Shown here: positions 27,170 through 38,222 of the stretch, piece after piece | How positions within the stretch are numbered: the first letter of the stretch is position 1 | Layout: every line of letters begins with the position of its first letter | From: a bacterium | GTDB lineage: Bacteria > CAYTYR01 > UBA6262 | Reading direction: 5' to 3' | Length of the DNA stretch: 64,000 nucleotides | NCBI GenBank assembly: GCA_028712365.1 | Contig: JAQTQE010000005.1 | Span: forward strand, 1-64,000 | Position numbers and translations under genes: made by a program | Notes under the pieces: generated by a model | What the model saw: the letters and a program-made list of their open reading frames with translations, nothing else | Told to the model about the DNA's origin: nothing | Database searches by the model: none

Positions 27170-27355
27170 TTACCAGCTGGACTTGGTTACGCCAACGATC
27201 TCGCCCCGATGAGATAACTTCCGGAAGCAGAGACGGCACATTTGAAACTTGCGCAGAAAGGCGCGCGACCGTCCGCAGAGCGGACAACGGTTGTATTTCC
27301 TAGTGCTAAATTTTGGTTCCTGTTTTGCTTTAATACGTAAGCATTTTTTAGCCAT
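27170..27355 (-). CDS. rpsN: 30S ribosomal protein S14, zinc-binding type
   Basis: 61 aa, [22 protein letters not shown]. Confidence 0.96.
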   Translation of the reverse strand: MAKKCLRIKAKQEPKFSTRKYNRCPLCGRSRAFLRKFQMCRLCFRKLSHRGEIVGVTKSSW

Positions 27356-27371
27356 GCAAAATTCCCCTTCT

Positions 27372-27914
27372 CTATTTTTCTCTAAAAGGCATACCGAACA
27401 TCACAAGCAGTTTTTCCGCTTGTACATTGTTTTTTGCCGTGGTCACTACGGTTATATCCATACCTCTGAGCTTATCGATCTTTTCATATTCGATCTCAGA
27501 GAAAATTGTCTGGTCTTTCAGGCCTAATGTGTAATTACCACGGCCGTCAAAACTATTCCTGGGAATACCGCGAAAGTCACGAATCCTGGGTAGAGCCACA
27601 TTGATCAGGCGATCCAGGAATTCATACATAATATTCCCGCGCAAGGTTACCTTGCAGCCAATAGGCATCCCTTCCCTGATCTTGAAATTGGAGATCGATT
27701 TTTTAGCCCTGGTCACTACTGGCCGTTGGCCGGTAATAGAGGACAACTGCTTCACGGCGATATCTATCACTTTGATATTTTCCTTGGCATCGCTCAGTCC
27801 CATATTGATCACAACTTTGGACAGTTTGGGCACTTCCAGCGCATTTTTGTATCCAAATTCACTTTTCATCGCCGGTACTATTTCTTTGGTATAAAAGTCC
27901 TTTAATCTGGGCAT
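27372..27914 (-). CDS. rplE: 50S ribosomal protein L5
   Basis: [35 protein letters not shown]. Confidence 0.96.
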   Translation of the reverse strand: MPRLKDFYTKEIVPAMKSEFGYKNALEVPKLSKVVINMGLSDAKENIKVIDIAVKQLSSITGQRPVVTRAKKSISNFKIREGMPIGCKVTLRGNIMYEFLDRLINVALPRIRDFRGIPRNSFDGRGNYTLGLKDQTIFSEIEYEKIDKLRGMDITVVTTAKNNVQAEKLLVMFGMPFREK

Positions 27915-27933
27915 TACCTTTTCTCCTCGTATT

Positions 27934-28248
27934 TTAAACTAGAATTTCACCGCATTTTTTGCATATGCGTACTTTTTTACCGTCGGCCAGGGTATCGATC
28001 TTGATCCTGGTAGGTTTGCTGCATTTGGTGCATAAGAGCATTACTTTGCTGATATTGAACGCGGCTTCTTGCTGAATGATCCCACCGCCGCCTGTTTGTG
28101 GATTAGGACGGGAATGCTTCTTTACAAAGTTGACCTTGGAAACGATCACCTGGTTCTTCTCTGGGACCAGTTTCAAGACTTCCCCTTTTTTACCTTTATC
28201 TTTGCCACTGAGTACGATAACTTTGTCTTTTTTCTTCAAATGCAACAT
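27934..28248 (-). CDS. rplX: 50S ribosomal protein L24
   Basis: [24 protein letters not shown]-terminal CTKC...CKKC. Confidence 0.94.
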   Translation of the reverse strand: MLHLKKKDKVIVLSGKDKGKKGEVLKLVPEKNQVIVSKVNFVKKHSRPNPQTGGGGIIQQEAAFNISKVMLLCTKCSKPTRIKIDTLADGKKVRICKKCGEILV

Positions 28249-28276
28249 GTATTTTACTCCATATTATTATGTTTTT

Positions 28277-28313
28277 ACTACGAACCACGAACGATGAACC
28301 ATCAACGGTTCTT
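28277..28313. repeat. CGAAC/ATGAACCATCAAC word array between rplX and rplN
   Basis: actacgaaccacgaacgatgaaccatcaacggttc. Confidence 0.55.
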
Positions 28314-28680
28314 ATAATACCTCGGGTGCCAATGAAATGATCTTCATAAAATTCTTTTCGCGCAATTCCCTGGCTACCGGCCCGAAGATACGGGTACCTT
28401 TAGGTTCATTATTATCGTCTATGATCACGGCACTGTTTTCATCAAAACGGATATAAGTGCCGTCTTCCCGGCGCAACGGACGCACTGTACGAACGATCAC
28501 TGCTTTAACAACATCGCCTTTTTTGACCGGAGCTTGAGGGATAGCTGATTTCACTGCCGCGACAATAATGTCACCGACACTAGCATACTTGCGCCGGGAT
28601 CCGCCCAGGCACCTGATGCACATGATGGTCTTGGCTCCGGAATTGTCTGCGACTATGAGCATGCTTTGTACTTGGATCAT
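28312..28680 (-). CDS. rplN: 50S ribosomal protein L14
   Basis: [28 protein letters not shown]. Confidence 0.96.
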   Translation of the reverse strand: MIQVQSMLIVADNSGAKTIMCIRCLGGSRRKYASVGDIIVAAVKSAIPQAPVKKGDVVKAVIVRTVRPLRREDGTYIRFDENSAVIIDDNNEPKGTRIFGPVARELREKNFMKIISLAPEVL

Positions 28681-28682
28681 AA

Positions 28683-28937
28683 TTATTTCGCCCTTTCTAC
28701 GATTTCAACTAATTGCCAGCGTTTGGTTTTGCTTAATGGCCTGTATTCGACGATCTTTACGGTATCGCCGACTTTGGACTCATTTTTTTCATCGTGGACT
28801 TTGAATGAGGTGGTTTTTTTGATCAGCTTGCCATAGAGTTTATGAGCTACTTTGCGCTCTGTGGTGACCACTCTGGTCTTATTCATTTTATCACTGGTTA
28901 CTTTGGCGATCTTGGTCCTTTTGTTGGTCTTAGACAC
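28683..28937 (-). CDS. rpsQ: 30S ribosomal protein S17
   Basis: [34 protein letters not shown]. Confidence 0.93.
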   Translation of the reverse strand: MSKTNKRTKIAKVTSDKMNKTRVVTTERKVAHKLYGKLIKKTTSFKVHDEKNESKVGDTVKIVEYRPLSKTKRWQLVEIVERAK

Positions 28938-29147
28938 TTATTTCTTCCTCCGTTCATTCATCAGCGTCTGGATCCGCGCGATATCTTTGCGGATGACCCC
29001 GAAACGCATGGGATTAGACACTTTCTGATGAGTCACCTGCTGGATCTTCAACTGGAACATTTCATCTTTTAAGGAAAGATATTTATCCTGCAGTTCATTA
29101 TCAGTCAGGTTTCTTAAGTCTTTAGGAGCTGTTTTGGTTTTAGCCAT
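28938..29147 (-). CDS. rpmC: 50S ribosomal protein L29
   Basis: DLRNLTDNELQDKYLSLKDEMFQLKIQ; position. Confidence 0.93.
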   Translation of the reverse strand: MAKTKTAPKDLRNLTDNELQDKYLSLKDEMFQLKIQQVTHQKVSNPMRFGVIRKDIARIQTLMNERRKK

Positions 29148-29164
29148 TCTATCCTCACCTTAGT

Positions 29165-29569
29165 TTATTCTATTCGGCTCACAAATCTTGTTTTGACGCT
29201 TAATTTTCCACCTACCAGCTTCATGGCTTCCTTGGCTTGTTCCACGGTCAATTCTTGCACTTCATACATGACACGGCCGGGTTTAATTACTACCGCCCAA
29301 TGATCCGGATCTCCCTTGCCTTTTCCCATTCTGGTTTCAGCTGGTTTCCTGGTGATCGGCTTATCCGGAAAAATACGCACCCAGACCTTGCCGCCTTTTT
29401 TGATAAAACGCATCAAAGCGACACGCGCCGCTTCTATCTGGCGGTCACTCACTTCTCCGCACTCAGTGGCCATTAATCCAAATTCACCAAAGGACACTTT
29501 ATTGCCGCGAGTAGCTTTACCGCGCATGCGCCCGTGCTGTGTTTTACGATATTTGACTCTCTTGGGCAT
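29165..29569 (-). CDS. rplP: 50S ribosomal protein L16
   Basis: [32 protein letters not shown]. Confidence 0.96.
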   Translation of the reverse strand: MPKRVKYRKTQHGRMRGKATRGNKVSFGEFGLMATECGEVSDRQIEAARVALMRFIKKGGKVWVRIFPDKPITRKPAETRMGKGKGDPDHWAVVIKPGRVMYEVQELTVEQAKEAMKLVGGKLSVKTRFVSRIE

Positions 29570-30281
29570 TAGCATTTTGAGCTCCTGTTTCAGTAGTAGT
29601 ATTCGTTTCCGTAGTTTCTTTGATCTCTTTCACTTCTTTTTTGGGCCGTTTAATTTCTTTCATGATCTCTTTCTTGAAGACCCAGACTTTTATACCGATC
29701 TGACCATAGGTGGTAAAAGCTTCGGCAAAACCGTAATCAATATCCGCTCGTAGTGTGTGCAGTGGTATACGGCCTTCCTTCATCCATTCCCGGCGGGCAA
29801 TTTCCGCGCCGCCTAAGCGGCCGCTGATCGCCACTTTAATACCCAAGGCGCCGCCTTGCATAGCGCTATTGATAGCTTTTTTCATCGCTCTCCGGAAAGA
29901 GATCTGTTTCTCGATCTGGAAAGAGATGTTATCCGCAACCAATTGGGCATCGGTTTCCGGGCTCTTGACTTCAATAATATTGATATAGATCTGCTTATCA
30001 GTGAGCGCCTGTAGTTCAGTCTTAACTGTCTCGATCCCCTGGCCTCTTTCACCGATCACCCGTCCTGGACGGGCAGTGCTGATCTCAATACGTATAAATT
30101 TCCCGGTGCGCTCGATCCTGATCCGGGAGACTCCGGCCAATTTCAGTTTCTTCTTCATGAAAGCCCTGATCTTGATGTCTTCATGCAGTTGGCTGGCATA
30201 GTCCCGGGCGCTAAACCACTTAGAATCCCAGTCTTTGTTGATCCCTAATCTTAATCCTATCGGGTGAACTTTCTGCCCCAC
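29544..30281 (-). CDS. rpsC: 30S ribosomal protein S3 with C-terminal extension overlapping rplP start
   Basis: GTG start ([23 protein letters not shown]) preceded by [30 protein letters not shown]. Confidence 0.95.
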   Translation of the reverse strand: MGQKVHPIGLRLGINKDWDSKWFSARDYASQLHEDIKIRAFMKKKLKLAGVSRIRIERTGKFIRIEISTARPGRVIGERGQGIETVKTELQALTDKQIYINIIEVKSPETDAQLVADNISFQIEKQISFRRAMKKAINSAMQGGALGIKVAISGRLGGAEIARREWMKEGRIPLHTLRADIDYGFAEAFTTYGQIGIKVWVFKKEIMKEIKRPKKEVKEIKETTETNTTTETGAQNANAQESQIS

Positions 30282-30298
30282 TCCGAACCTCCCTCTCG

Positions 30299-30335
30299 AA
30301 AACAATTACTAAATTCGAATTTCTAAATCCTAGAC
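30299..30335. repeat. AAATTCGAATTTCTAAATCC word array between rpsC and rplV
   Basis: aaaacaattactaaattcgaatttctaaatcctag. Confidence 0.55.
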
Positions 30336-30336
30336 C

Positions 30337-30660
30337 TTATTGTTCAGCTACGACAATGGTGATATGGGACGTCCGCTTTCTAATGGTTGCCCCTCTACCC
30401 ATGGCCATGGCCCGCATTCTTTTCATGGTCGGGCCTGCACCGACGTACGCATCTTTCACGGTTAATTTTTGTATATTTTTCTGTTTCGAATTAGCTACTG
30501 CTGACTTCAATACTTTAATGACGATCTTCCCCGCTCCTTTAGGTGAGAACTTCAACAGGGTAAGTGCTTCCACCACATTTTTCCCCCTGATCATGTCCGT
30601 CATCTGTGATGCTTTCCGGGGAGATACATGTACAAAATTAGCTATCGCTTTAGCTTCCAT
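30337..30660 (-). CDS. rplV: 50S ribosomal protein L22
   Basis: NFVHVSPRKASQMTDMIRGKNVVEAL; RGATIRKRTSHITIVV. Confidence 0.95.
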   Translation of the reverse strand: MEAKAIANFVHVSPRKASQMTDMIRGKNVVEALTLLKFSPKGAGKIVIKVLKSAVANSKQKNIQKLTVKDAYVGAGPTMKRMRAMAMGRGATIRKRTSHITIVVAEQ

Positions 30661-30713
30661 TATTGCCTGTGCTCCTTTTCATTAATTCTTTAATTCAAGT
30701 ATGCTGATTCAGA

Positions 30714-31004
30714 TCAGGTCTTTTCCGCTGTTTCCTTAGTATGCGCCGCACCATGACCTTTGAAATACCTGGTCAGTGAAAACTCACCCAGCTTGTGGCC
30801 GACCATGTTCTCGGTAACGAACACAGGAATGAATTTCCGGCCGTTGTGCACGGCCAGAGTATGACCGACAAACTCCGGGGTAATGGTTGAACGACGGGAC
30901 CAAGTTTTGATCACTTCTTTCTTTTTAGCCCTGTTCATGGTATCAATTTTTTTCATCAATTTCTCATCAACAAACGGTCCCTTATACGATGACCTGGACA
31001 TCAA
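30714..31004 (-). CDS. rpsS: 30S ribosomal protein S19
   Basis: [58 protein letters not shown]. Confidence 0.96.
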   Translation of the reverse strand: MMSRSSYKGPFVDEKLMKKIDTMNRAKKKEVIKTWSRRSTITPEFVGHTLAVHNGRKFIPVFVTENMVGHKLGEFSLTRYFKGHGAAHTKETAEKT

Positions 31005-31016
31005 TTCCTCCTATAT

Positions 31017-31084
31017 TTAGCTCTTAGCTCATAGCAACTTTGCTCTTAGGCTGCTACGAGCTACCAGCCACGAGCTACGAACTG
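31017..31084. repeat. GAGCTACGAGC word array, inverted pair, between rpsS and rplB
   Basis: tttagctcttagctcatagcaactttgctcttag-gctg-ctacgagctaccagccacgagctacgaact. Confidence 0.6.
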
Positions 31085-31086
31085 TC

Positions 31087-31926
31087 TTACATGCCTCTCG
31101 GCCCTTTGGGCCGGTGGTTCATAATAAATTGCTCGCTGGCTTTTCTTCTTCTGGTCTTGCCGCCCTTGGCTAACTGGCCCCAAGGTGATCTCGGATGATT
31201 GGCGCCTTTGCTCTTACCACGGCCGCCGCCATGCGGATGGTCAACGGTATTCATCGCGGTCCCGCGGACAGTAGGACGAATGCCCATCCATCTGCTGCGG
31301 CCAGCTTTACCGATACACATATTCTTGTATTCAATATTACCAACCTGCCCGATCGTAGCCAGGCAATTAATACTGACTACTCTCATTTCACCAGAGGCTA
31401 ATTTCAACTGCGCATGGTTGCCTTCCTTGGCTAGTAATTGCGCAAAACTTCCGGCACTGCGCACCATTTTCGCCCCTTTACCGGGTTCCAGCTCGATATT
31501 ATGGATGATCGTGCCATCAGGGATATTTTTCAGGAAAAGCGCGTTGCCGACTTTCACGTCAGCCTGGTCGCCACTGGATACCACATCGCCTACCTGCAAT
31601 CCTTCCGGCATAACGATATATCTCTTTTCACCGTCTTTATATTGTAGCAAAGCGATCCGGGAATTGCGATTAGGATCATATTCAACCGCGATCACGGTCG
31701 CCGGGATATTATATTTTTCCCGGTAAAAATCTACCATCCGGTACATTCTCTTATGGCCGCTGCCTTTATGCCTGACCGTCAGAGTGCCGGAATTATTACG
31801 TCCGCCAGTGGAATTCAAAGGCATGATCAAAGATCTTTCCGGACGCCCCTTAGTAATATCCGCATTATCAATAGTGGTGATAAAACGACGCGACGCAGTA
31901 GTTGGTTTGTATGTTTTAATACCCAT
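31087..31926 (-). CDS. rplB: 50S ribosomal protein L2
   Basis: [35 protein letters not shown]. Confidence 0.97.
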   Translation of the reverse strand: MGIKTYKPTTASRRFITTIDNADITKGRPERSLIMPLNSTGGRNNSGTLTVRHKGSGHKRMYRMVDFYREKYNIPATVIAVEYDPNRNSRIALLQYKDGEKRYIVMPEGLQVGDVVSSGDQADVKVGNALFLKNIPDGTIIHNIELEPGKGAKMVRSAGSFAQLLAKEGNHAQLKLASGEMRVVSINCLATIGQVGNIEYKNMCIGKAGRSRWMGIRPTVRGTAMNTVDHPHGGGRGKSKGANHPRSPWGQLAKGGKTRRRKASEQFIMNHRPKGPRGM

Positions 31927-31931
31927 TGCTC

Positions 31932-32222
31932 TTATGCCCCTTCAAAGAATTTAATTGTTTCGCCGGCTTTTATGGACACAAAGGCTTTTTTCCAGTCAGA
32001 TCTCTTGCCCATAAACATGCCCATCCGGCGGATCTTGCCGCCCATTCTCATGGTATTAACTTTGGTGACTTTTACTTTAAACATCTTCTCCACTGCTTTT
32101 TTAACGTCTTCCTTAGTAGCATCAATGTTAACTTTTAAGACATACTTGTTTTCTTTTTCTTTTAACAAGGTATTCTTTTCAGTATTGAGAGGCCCGATGA
32201 TCACTTGGCTCAAATCTTTCAT
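31932..32222 (-). CDS. rplW: 50S ribosomal protein L23
   Basis: [46 protein letters not shown]. Confidence 0.94.
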   Translation of the reverse strand: MKDLSQVIIGPLNTEKNTLLKEKENKYVLKVNIDATKEDVKKAVEKMFKVKVTKVNTMRMGGKIRRMGMFMGKRSDWKKAFVSIKAGETIKFFEGA

Positions 32223-32224
32223 AT

Positions 32225-32854
32225 TTATTTCTCCTTGACCCTTGCTTCGAGAACAGCTAAGGCTTCTTTGGTAATGATCACATATTTGCTTTGCAGTATT
32301 TCATAGACATTCAATTTAGAGGCAGTGGCTAATTCCAGGGATTGGATATTCCGTGCCGCCCTGGCTAGTTCAGTAGTGACTTTTTCCACTACTAAGAGTG
32401 CCAAGCCATTAATTTTTAGTTTCTTGAGCATCTGCCCGACATTTTTTGTTTTCGGCTGGGCTAATTCCAGCTTATCCAAGATGATAATGCCGTTATCCTT
32501 GGCTTTAGAGGAAAGCGCGGAAATTAAGGCTGCCTGTTTTTTCTTCGCCGGGACGTCATACTTGTAGCTGCGCGGAAGCGGCCCGAAAATAATACCGCCA
32601 TGCCGCCACAACGGTGACCGTGAACTGCCAGCCCGCGCCCTGCCGGTATGTTTCTGTTTATAGGGTTTAATACCGCCGCCAGACACATTACCACGAGTCT
32701 TGGTAGAGGCTGTTCCCAACCGCTTATTGGCTAATTGCATCGTGATCACTTCATGCAATACAGTGGCATTTATTTTTTGGTCAAATAGCTTGGCTGAGAG
32801 AACAATTTTGCCTGCTTTCTCACCCTTAAAATTAAGAACATCTACTTCAGACAT
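32225..32854 (-). CDS. rplD: 50S ribosomal protein L4
   Basis: RLGTASTKTRGNVSGGGIKPYKQKHTGRARAGSSRSPLWRHGG. Confidence 0.95.
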   Translation of the reverse strand: MSEVDVLNFKGEKAGKIVLSAKLFDQKINATVLHEVITMQLANKRLGTASTKTRGNVSGGGIKPYKQKHTGRARAGSSRSPLWRHGGIIFGPLPRSYKYDVPAKKKQAALISALSSKAKDNGIIILDKLELAQPKTKNVGQMLKKLKINGLALLVVEKVTTELARAARNIQSLELATASKLNVYEILQSKYVIITKEALAVLEARVKEK

Positions 32855-32887
32855 ACCGTTATCTCCTTTAGAAATACTTATTACACA

Positions 32888-32902
32888 TCCACCTGAGGCG
32901 GA
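32888..32902. repeat. Near-palindrome TCCACCTGAGGCGGA between rplD and rplC
   Basis: Arms TCCACC/GGCGGA. Confidence 0.6.
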
Positions 32903-32918
32903 CAGGGATTCAAAATAA

Positions 32919-33629
32919 CTAGACTAGTTTCTTCTTTGATGGCTTCTTCACCAATTTTTGATCGGTGCTCTTAGCTTTGGCCACTACTTTCTTATGCTTT
33001 AAAGCCTTAGTAGTTTTCTTAATCATGATTAAACCTTTATTATTGCCGGGGATCGCTCCCTTGATCAAGATAATATTATTAGCCAGATCAATATCCACGA
33101 TCTCTAATTTGATCGTCGTTCTTTGTACATTACCCATTTGTCCGGGTAATCCTAAGCCTTTCAATACGCGTGAAGGAAAACTTGACGCTCCGATAGAACC
33201 AGGCTTACGGTGGAACATAGAACCGTGGGTAGAACGACCGCCGGTATAACCACATCTTTTAATGACACCGGCATACCCCTTACCTTTGCTGATACCGGTG
33301 ACATCCACATAATCGCCTATCTGGAAAATATCCAGTTTGATCTCCTGGCCGACATTGTAGGTGTCAACTGCGTCTGTTTTAAACTCTTTTATAATTTCCA
33401 CTGGTTTCAGGTTGGCCTTGGTATAAAAGCCTTTACGGCATTTATTCAGATTTTTTTCCTTTTTTTGCCCAAATCCGAGTTGGATAGCATTATAGGCGTC
33501 TTTCACCATCATCTTTTTGCCTAATACTACGCACGGACCGGCCTGTACCACTGTCACCGGAACAATTGCTCCCTGGCCGTCAAACACCTGGGTCATACCT
33601 ATTTTTCTACCGAGTAATCCTTCCAACAT
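32919..33629 (-). CDS. rplC: 50S ribosomal protein L3 with Lys-rich C-terminal tail
   Basis: [53 protein letters not shown]. Confidence 0.96.
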   Translation of the reverse strand: MLEGLLGRKIGMTQVFDGQGAIVPVTVVQAGPCVVLGKKMMVKDAYNAIQLGFGQKKEKNLNKCRKGFYTKANLKPVEIIKEFKTDAVDTYNVGQEIKLDIFQIGDYVDVTGISKGKGYAGVIKRCGYTGGRSTHGSMFHRKPGSIGASSFPSRVLKGLGLPGQMGNVQRTTIKLEIVDIDLANNIILIKGAIPGNNKGLIMIKKTTKALKHKKVVAKAKSTDQKLVKKPSKKKLV

Positions 33630-33639
33630 TTAAAGCTCC

Positions 33640-33948
33640 CTATGATTTTATTTCTACATCCACGCCCGCTGGCAGGTTGATTTTCATCAAAGCATCGACC
33701 GTGTTGGGGGTGGGATTGATAATATCGATCAATCTTTTATGGATCCTCATCTCAAACTGTTCCCTTGATTTTTTATCGGTATGGGGAGAACGGAGAACGG
33801 TATACTTGCTGATCTTGGTCGGCAAAGGTATCGGTCCGATAATCTTAGCACCAGTCCGCCTGACCGTTTCTACGATTTCCTGTAATGACTGGTCCAATAT
33901 TTTGTGATCGTACGCTTTTAACCTGATACGTATTTTTTCTGCTGACAT
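33640..33948 (-). CDS. rpsJ: 30S ribosomal protein S10
   Basis: [41 protein letters not shown]. Confidence 0.97.
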   Translation of the reverse strand: MSAEKIRIRLKAYDHKILDQSLQEIVETVRRTGAKIIGPIPLPTKISKYTVLRSPHTDKKSREQFEMRIHKRLIDIINPTPNTVDALMKINLPAGVDVEIKS

Positions 33949-33975
33949 TTTTTTCTCCCCAGTTTTTTAGAAAGT

Positions 33976-35175
33976 TTACTCGATTATTTCTGAGACGACG
34001 CCGGCGCCGACTGTATGGCCGCCTTCACGAATAGCGAACCGCAGTTCCTTCTCCATCGCGATCGGCGTGATCAATTCCACGTCTACCATGATGTTGTCTC
34101 CAGGCATCACCATCTCTACTCCCGCCGGCAGCGTCACTAAACCTGTCACGTCCGTCGTCCGGAAATAGAATTGCGGGCGATATCCTTTGAAAAACGGCGT
34201 GTGCCGTCCGCCTTCCTCTTTCGTCAATACATATACTTGCCCTTTGAACTTCTTGTGCGGCGTGATCGAACCAGGCTTCACTATAACCTGCCCGCGTTCG
34301 ATCTGTTCCTTGTCTACTCCCCTGAGCAAGGCGCCGATGTTGTCCCCGGCTTGCCCTTCGTCCAATAGCTTGCGGAACATTTCTACCCCGGTGATCACGC
34401 TCTTGCGTGTCTCCTGGATGCCCACGATCTCTACCTCGTCTCCTACATGGATCCGGCCACGTTCAATACGTCCGGTCGCTACCGTGCCCCGGCCCGTGAT
34501 CGTGAATACGTCTTCCACGCTCATCAGGAACGGTTTCTCGGTCTCACGCTTGGGTTCCGGTATATACGTGTCACAGGCTTCGATCAATTCATAGATCGGT
34601 TTCACCCATGGATCGTCTTTGCCTTTGTCTACGTTCTCCAGCGCTTTCACCGCGCTGCCGCGAATGAACGGTATCTTGTCTCCGGGAAAGTTATACTTGG
34701 AGAGCAGTTCCCGCACTTCCATCTCTACCAGATCGATCAACTCTTTGTCGTCTACCATGTCGCATTTGTTCAGGAATACTACCATCGCCGGCACGCCTAC
34801 CTGCCGGGCCAGCAATATGTGTTCCCGCGTCTGCGGCATCGGACCGTCCGCCGCGCTCACTACCAGGATCGCTCCGTCCATCTGGGCGGCTCCCGTGATC
34901 ATGTTCTTGATGAAGTCCGCGTGGCCGGGACAGTCTACGTGCGCGTAGTGACGTTTGTCGCTTTCGTATTCTACGTGCGCAATATTGATGGTGACTCCCC
35001 GCGCTTTCTCTTCCGGCGCATTGTCGATGTCAAATACCCCTTTGGCTTGCGCTTTCCCGATCTTCGCCAAGGTCGACGTGATCGCTGCCGTCAGGGTCGT
35101 CTTGCCGTGGTCCACGTGCCCGATCGTCCCTATGTTTACATGCGGCTTCGTCCGCTCAAATTTCGCCTTCGCCAT
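33976..35175 (-). CDS. tuf: Elongation factor Tu
   Basis: [24 protein letters not shown]; full-length 399 aa. Confidence 0.98.
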   Translation of the reverse strand: MAKAKFERTKPHVNIGTIGHVDHGKTTLTAAITSTLAKIGKAQAKGVFDIDNAPEEKARGVTINIAHVEYESDKRHYAHVDCPGHADFIKNMITGAAQMDGAILVVSAADGPMPQTREHILLARQVGVPAMVVFLNKCDMVDDKELIDLVEMEVRELLSKYNFPGDKIPFIRGSAVKALENVDKGKDDPWVKPIYELIEACDTYIPEPKRETEKPFLMSVEDVFTITGRGTVATGRIERGRIHVGDEVEIVGIQETRKSVITGVEMFRKLLDEGQAGDNIGALLRGVDKEQIERGQVIVKPGSITPHKKFKGQVYVLTKEEGGRHTPFFKGYRPQFYFRTTDVTGLVTLPAGVEMVMPGDNIMVDVELITPIAMEKELRFAIREGGHTVGAGVVSEIIE

Positions 35176-35189
35176 TGTGCTGCCTCCTT

Positions 35190-37265
35190 TTATCCTTTGA
35201 CTCTTTCGATAATTTCTTTCGATATACTTTCAGGAACCTGCTCATAGTGGGATGGGGCCATATTATAATTAGCACGCCCCTGGGTCAATGATCTCATAGT
35301 CGTGGCATAACCGAACATCGTCGCCAGCGGCACATGAGAAGTAACCACTTGCACGCCTCCCTGAGGTTCCATGTGTTCTATTTTTGCCCGTCTTGAACTC
35401 AGATCTCCTAGTATCTCACCCATATATTCTTCCGGTACATATACCTGCACACCCATGATCGGTTCCAAGAGAACAGGATGCGCCTTTTTCATACCTTCTT
35501 GCAAAGCCATACTGCCGGCAATTTTAAAAGCCATTTCATTAGAGTCTACATCATGATAGGAGCCATCGATCAAGGTCACTTTCAGGTCCACCACCGGATA
35601 ACCAGCCAACACACCGCTTTCCAAGGCTTCTTTGATACCTTTATCTACCGCCGGGATATATTCGCGCGGAATAGAACCACCGACAATTTTATTAATGAAC
35701 TGGTAGCCGCCAGCCGGACCGCTGGGCTCGATCTCTATTACCACATGCCCGTATTGTCCACGTCCGCCGCTCTGCTTAATGAACTTGGATTCCTGTTTGA
35801 CCTTCTTGGTTATGGTTTCACGATACGCTACCTGGGGTTTGCCGACATTCGCTTCCACATTGAATTCACGCTTCATCCGGTCAACGATGATCTCCAAGTG
35901 CAATTCACCCATACCATAAATAACAGTCTGGTTGGTTTCCTCATCGGTCCGCACGCGGAACGTCGGATCTTCTTCCGATAATTTATTGAGTGCCATGCCC
36001 ATTTTTTCTTCGTCAGCCTTGGTTTTAGGTTCAATCGCCAGGTTAATGACCGGCTCGGGAAAATGCATAGATTCCAATACTATCGGGTGCTCTTCCATAG
36101 TCAAGGTATCGCCGGTAAATGTTGATTTTAATCCTACTGCCGCCGCGATATCGCCGGCATATACTTCTTCCACATCCTCCCTCTTGTTGGCATGCAGGTA
36201 CAGGATGCGGCTAACTCTCTCCCGGGTGTCTTTGTTAACATTATAGACATAGGACCCGGTCGATAATTTACCGGAATAAACCCGGAAATAAGTCAGTTTA
36301 CCGACATAAGGATCAGTCATTAGTTTAAAAGCCAGAGCGCTAAATGGAGCAGCTTCGCTAGTCTCCCTGGTTTCTTCTTTATTGGTTTCAGGATTTTTCC
36401 CTGCGACCGGGGGTACATCCAGCGGAGATGGTAAATAATCCACCACTGCATCCAATAACGGCTGTACGCCTTTGTTTTTGAACGCGGTACCACAAAGTAC
36501 CGGCATTATTTTCAAGGAGATAGTGGCTTTCCTCAAACCCTGGACCAACTCTTCAGTGGTTATTTTTTCATTATTAAGATATTTTGCTAAAACTTTTTCA
36601 TCTGCATCAGCCACGGCTTCCACCAGGCGATGGTAATATTTATGCACCTGCGACTCGACATCAGGCGTAATATCTTTTTCCGTGAATTCAGTAGAACTAT
36701 CATCTTCCCAGAGATATTCTTTTAAACGAACCAGGTCAACAACCCCTTTAAAATTACTTTCGCTGCCGATCGGGTACATGATCGGGACCGCGTTAGTCTT
36801 GAGACGTTTTCTCATCTGACTGATGACATGGGAAAAATTAGCGCCGGTCCGGTCCATTTTATTGATAAAAACAATGCGTGGCACCTTGTAACGGTCAGCC
36901 TGGTGCCAGACAGTTTCAGATTGCGGTTCTACTCCGCCGACAGCGCAAAACACTACCACCGCGCCGTCAAGGACGCGCAGGGAACGTTCTACTTCCGCGG
37001 TAAAATCAACGTGGCCGGGAGTATCAATGATATTAATACGGTTATTGCGCCAAAAACAGGTAGTAGCCGCACTAGTGATCGTAATGCCTCTTTCCTGTTC
37101 CTGTTCCATCCAGTCCATTACTGCCGTACCATCATGAACCTCACCCATTTTATGGGTCTTACCGGTATAGTATAGCAACCTTTCAGTCGTGGTCGTTTTA
37201 CCGGCATCAATGTGGGCAATAACCCCTATATTTCGTGTTCTCTCTAATGGATATTCTCTTCCCAT
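35190..37265 (-). CDS. fusA: Elongation factor G
   Basis: [36 protein letters not shown]. Confidence 0.98.
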   Translation of the reverse strand: MGREYPLERTRNIGVIAHIDAGKTTTTERLLYYTGKTHKMGEVHDGTAVMDWMEQEQERGITITSAATTCFWRNNRINIIDTPGHVDFTAEVERSLRVLDGAVVVFCAVGGVEPQSETVWHQADRYKVPRIVFINKMDRTGANFSHVISQMRKRLKTNAVPIMYPIGSESNFKGVVDLVRLKEYLWEDDSSTEFTEKDITPDVESQVHKYYHRLVEAVADADEKVLAKYLNNEKITTEELVQGLRKATISLKIMPVLCGTAFKNKGVQPLLDAVVDYLPSPLDVPPVAGKNPETNKEETRETSEAAPFSALAFKLMTDPYVGKLTYFRVYSGKLSTGSYVYNVNKDTRERVSRILYLHANKREDVEEVYAGDIAAAVGLKSTFTGDTLTMEEHPIVLESMHFPEPVINLAIEPKTKADEEKMGMALNKLSEEDPTFRVRTDEETNQTVIYGMGELHLEIIVDRMKREFNVEANVGKPQVAYRETITKKVKQESKFIKQSGGRGQYGHVVIEIEPSGPAGGYQFINKIVGGSIPREYIPAVDKGIKEALESGVLAGYPVVDLKVTLIDGSYHDVDSNEMAFKIAGSMALQEGMKKAHPVLLEPIMGVQVYVPEEYMGEILGDLSSRRAKIEHMEPQGGVQVVTSHVPLATMFGYATTMRSLTQGRANYNMAPSHYEQVPESISKEIIERVKG

Positions 37266-37285
37266 GTAAGTAAATTAACCCTTTC

Positions 37286-37756
37286 CTACCATCTATAATG
37301 GGCAAAAGCTTTGTTCGCTTCGGCCATTTTATGAGTATCTTCTCTTTTTTTGATCGCGCTACCTTCATTTTTAGCTGCTTCAATTATCTCGCTGGCTAAT
37401 CTTTCTACCATGCTCCGGCCGGAACGCCCCCGGGCATATTCAATAAGCCATTTGATCGCGATGGATATACCGCGATCCGGCCGTACTTCTACCGGCACCT
37501 GATAGGTGGCTCCACCGACCCGGCGTGATTTCACTTCCAACAGCGGCCGGACATTTTCCAGCGCGCGATTAAACACACCCATCGGATCTTCTTTGGTTTT
37601 TTCTTTAATAAAATCTAAGGTGTCATACAGGATGTTCCGGGCGACGCTCCTTTTGCCTTCATACATCATTTTATTGATAAACATCGTGATCCGTTTATCA
37701 CCTAATTTCAGATCAGGCATTACTTCTCTTTTAGCTGCTCTTTTTTTCCTGGACAT
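37286..37756 (-). CDS. rpsG: 30S ribosomal protein S7
   Basis: [30 protein letters not shown]. Confidence 0.97.
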   Translation of the reverse strand: MSRKKRAAKREVMPDLKLGDKRITMFINKMMYEGKRSVARNILYDTLDFIKEKTKEDPMGVFNRALENVRPLLEVKSRRVGGATYQVPVEVRPDRGISIAIKWLIEYARGRSGRSMVERLASEIIEAAKNEGSAIKKREDTHKMAEANKAFAHYRW

Positions 37757-37809
37757 TGTTCTCCCCTTACTACTTAGGTTGAGGTTGAGGTAAATTGTAT
37801 CTGTTCTGT

Positions 37810-38187
37810 TTAAGCTGCTTTCGGTCTTTTCGCTCCGTATTTAGAACGGCTTTGTTTCCGGTCAGTAACTCCGGCTGTATCCAAAGTACCGCGAATAATA
37901 TGATAACGCACGCCAGGCAAATCTTTCACACGGCCGCCACGGATCATCACAATTGAGTGTTCCTGCAAGTTGTGTCCGACGCCGGGAATATAGGCAGTGA
38001 CTTCCATGCCGTTGGACAGTTTCACCCTGGCCACTTTCCGCAAAGCGGAGTTTGGTTTCTTGGGTGTGGTGGTGTAAACACGCACGCATACGCCGCGTTT
38101 CTGCGGGGCCATCCCTAAAGCCGGTGTTTTCCCTTTTCTTTTTAGTTTCTTTCTGCCTTTTCTGATCAACTGATTAATTGTTGGCAT
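37810..38187 (-). CDS. rpsL: 30S ribosomal protein S12
   Basis: [42 protein letters not shown]. Confidence 0.97.
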   Translation of the reverse strand: MPTINQLIRKGRKKLKRKGKTPALGMAPQKRGVCVRVYTTTPKKPNSALRKVARVKLSNGMEVTAYIPGVGHNLQEHSIVMIRGGRVKDLPGVRYHIIRGTLDTAGVTDRKQSRSKYGAKRPKAA

Positions 38188-38222
38188 ACGCTCCCCTGTT
38201 CTTTAGATTCTGCTGAAGAATT

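Noticed and set aside
33976-35175. tuf as horizontally acquired because it looks more GC-rich than neighbours
   Set aside because: Strong codon bias of a highly expressed gene or conversion with a second tuf copy is a simpler explanation; no computed statistic available.
34447-35247. 266-aa plus-strand ORF antisense to tuf
   Set aside because: Mirror frame of a codon-biased conserved gene; no start signal or domain logic.
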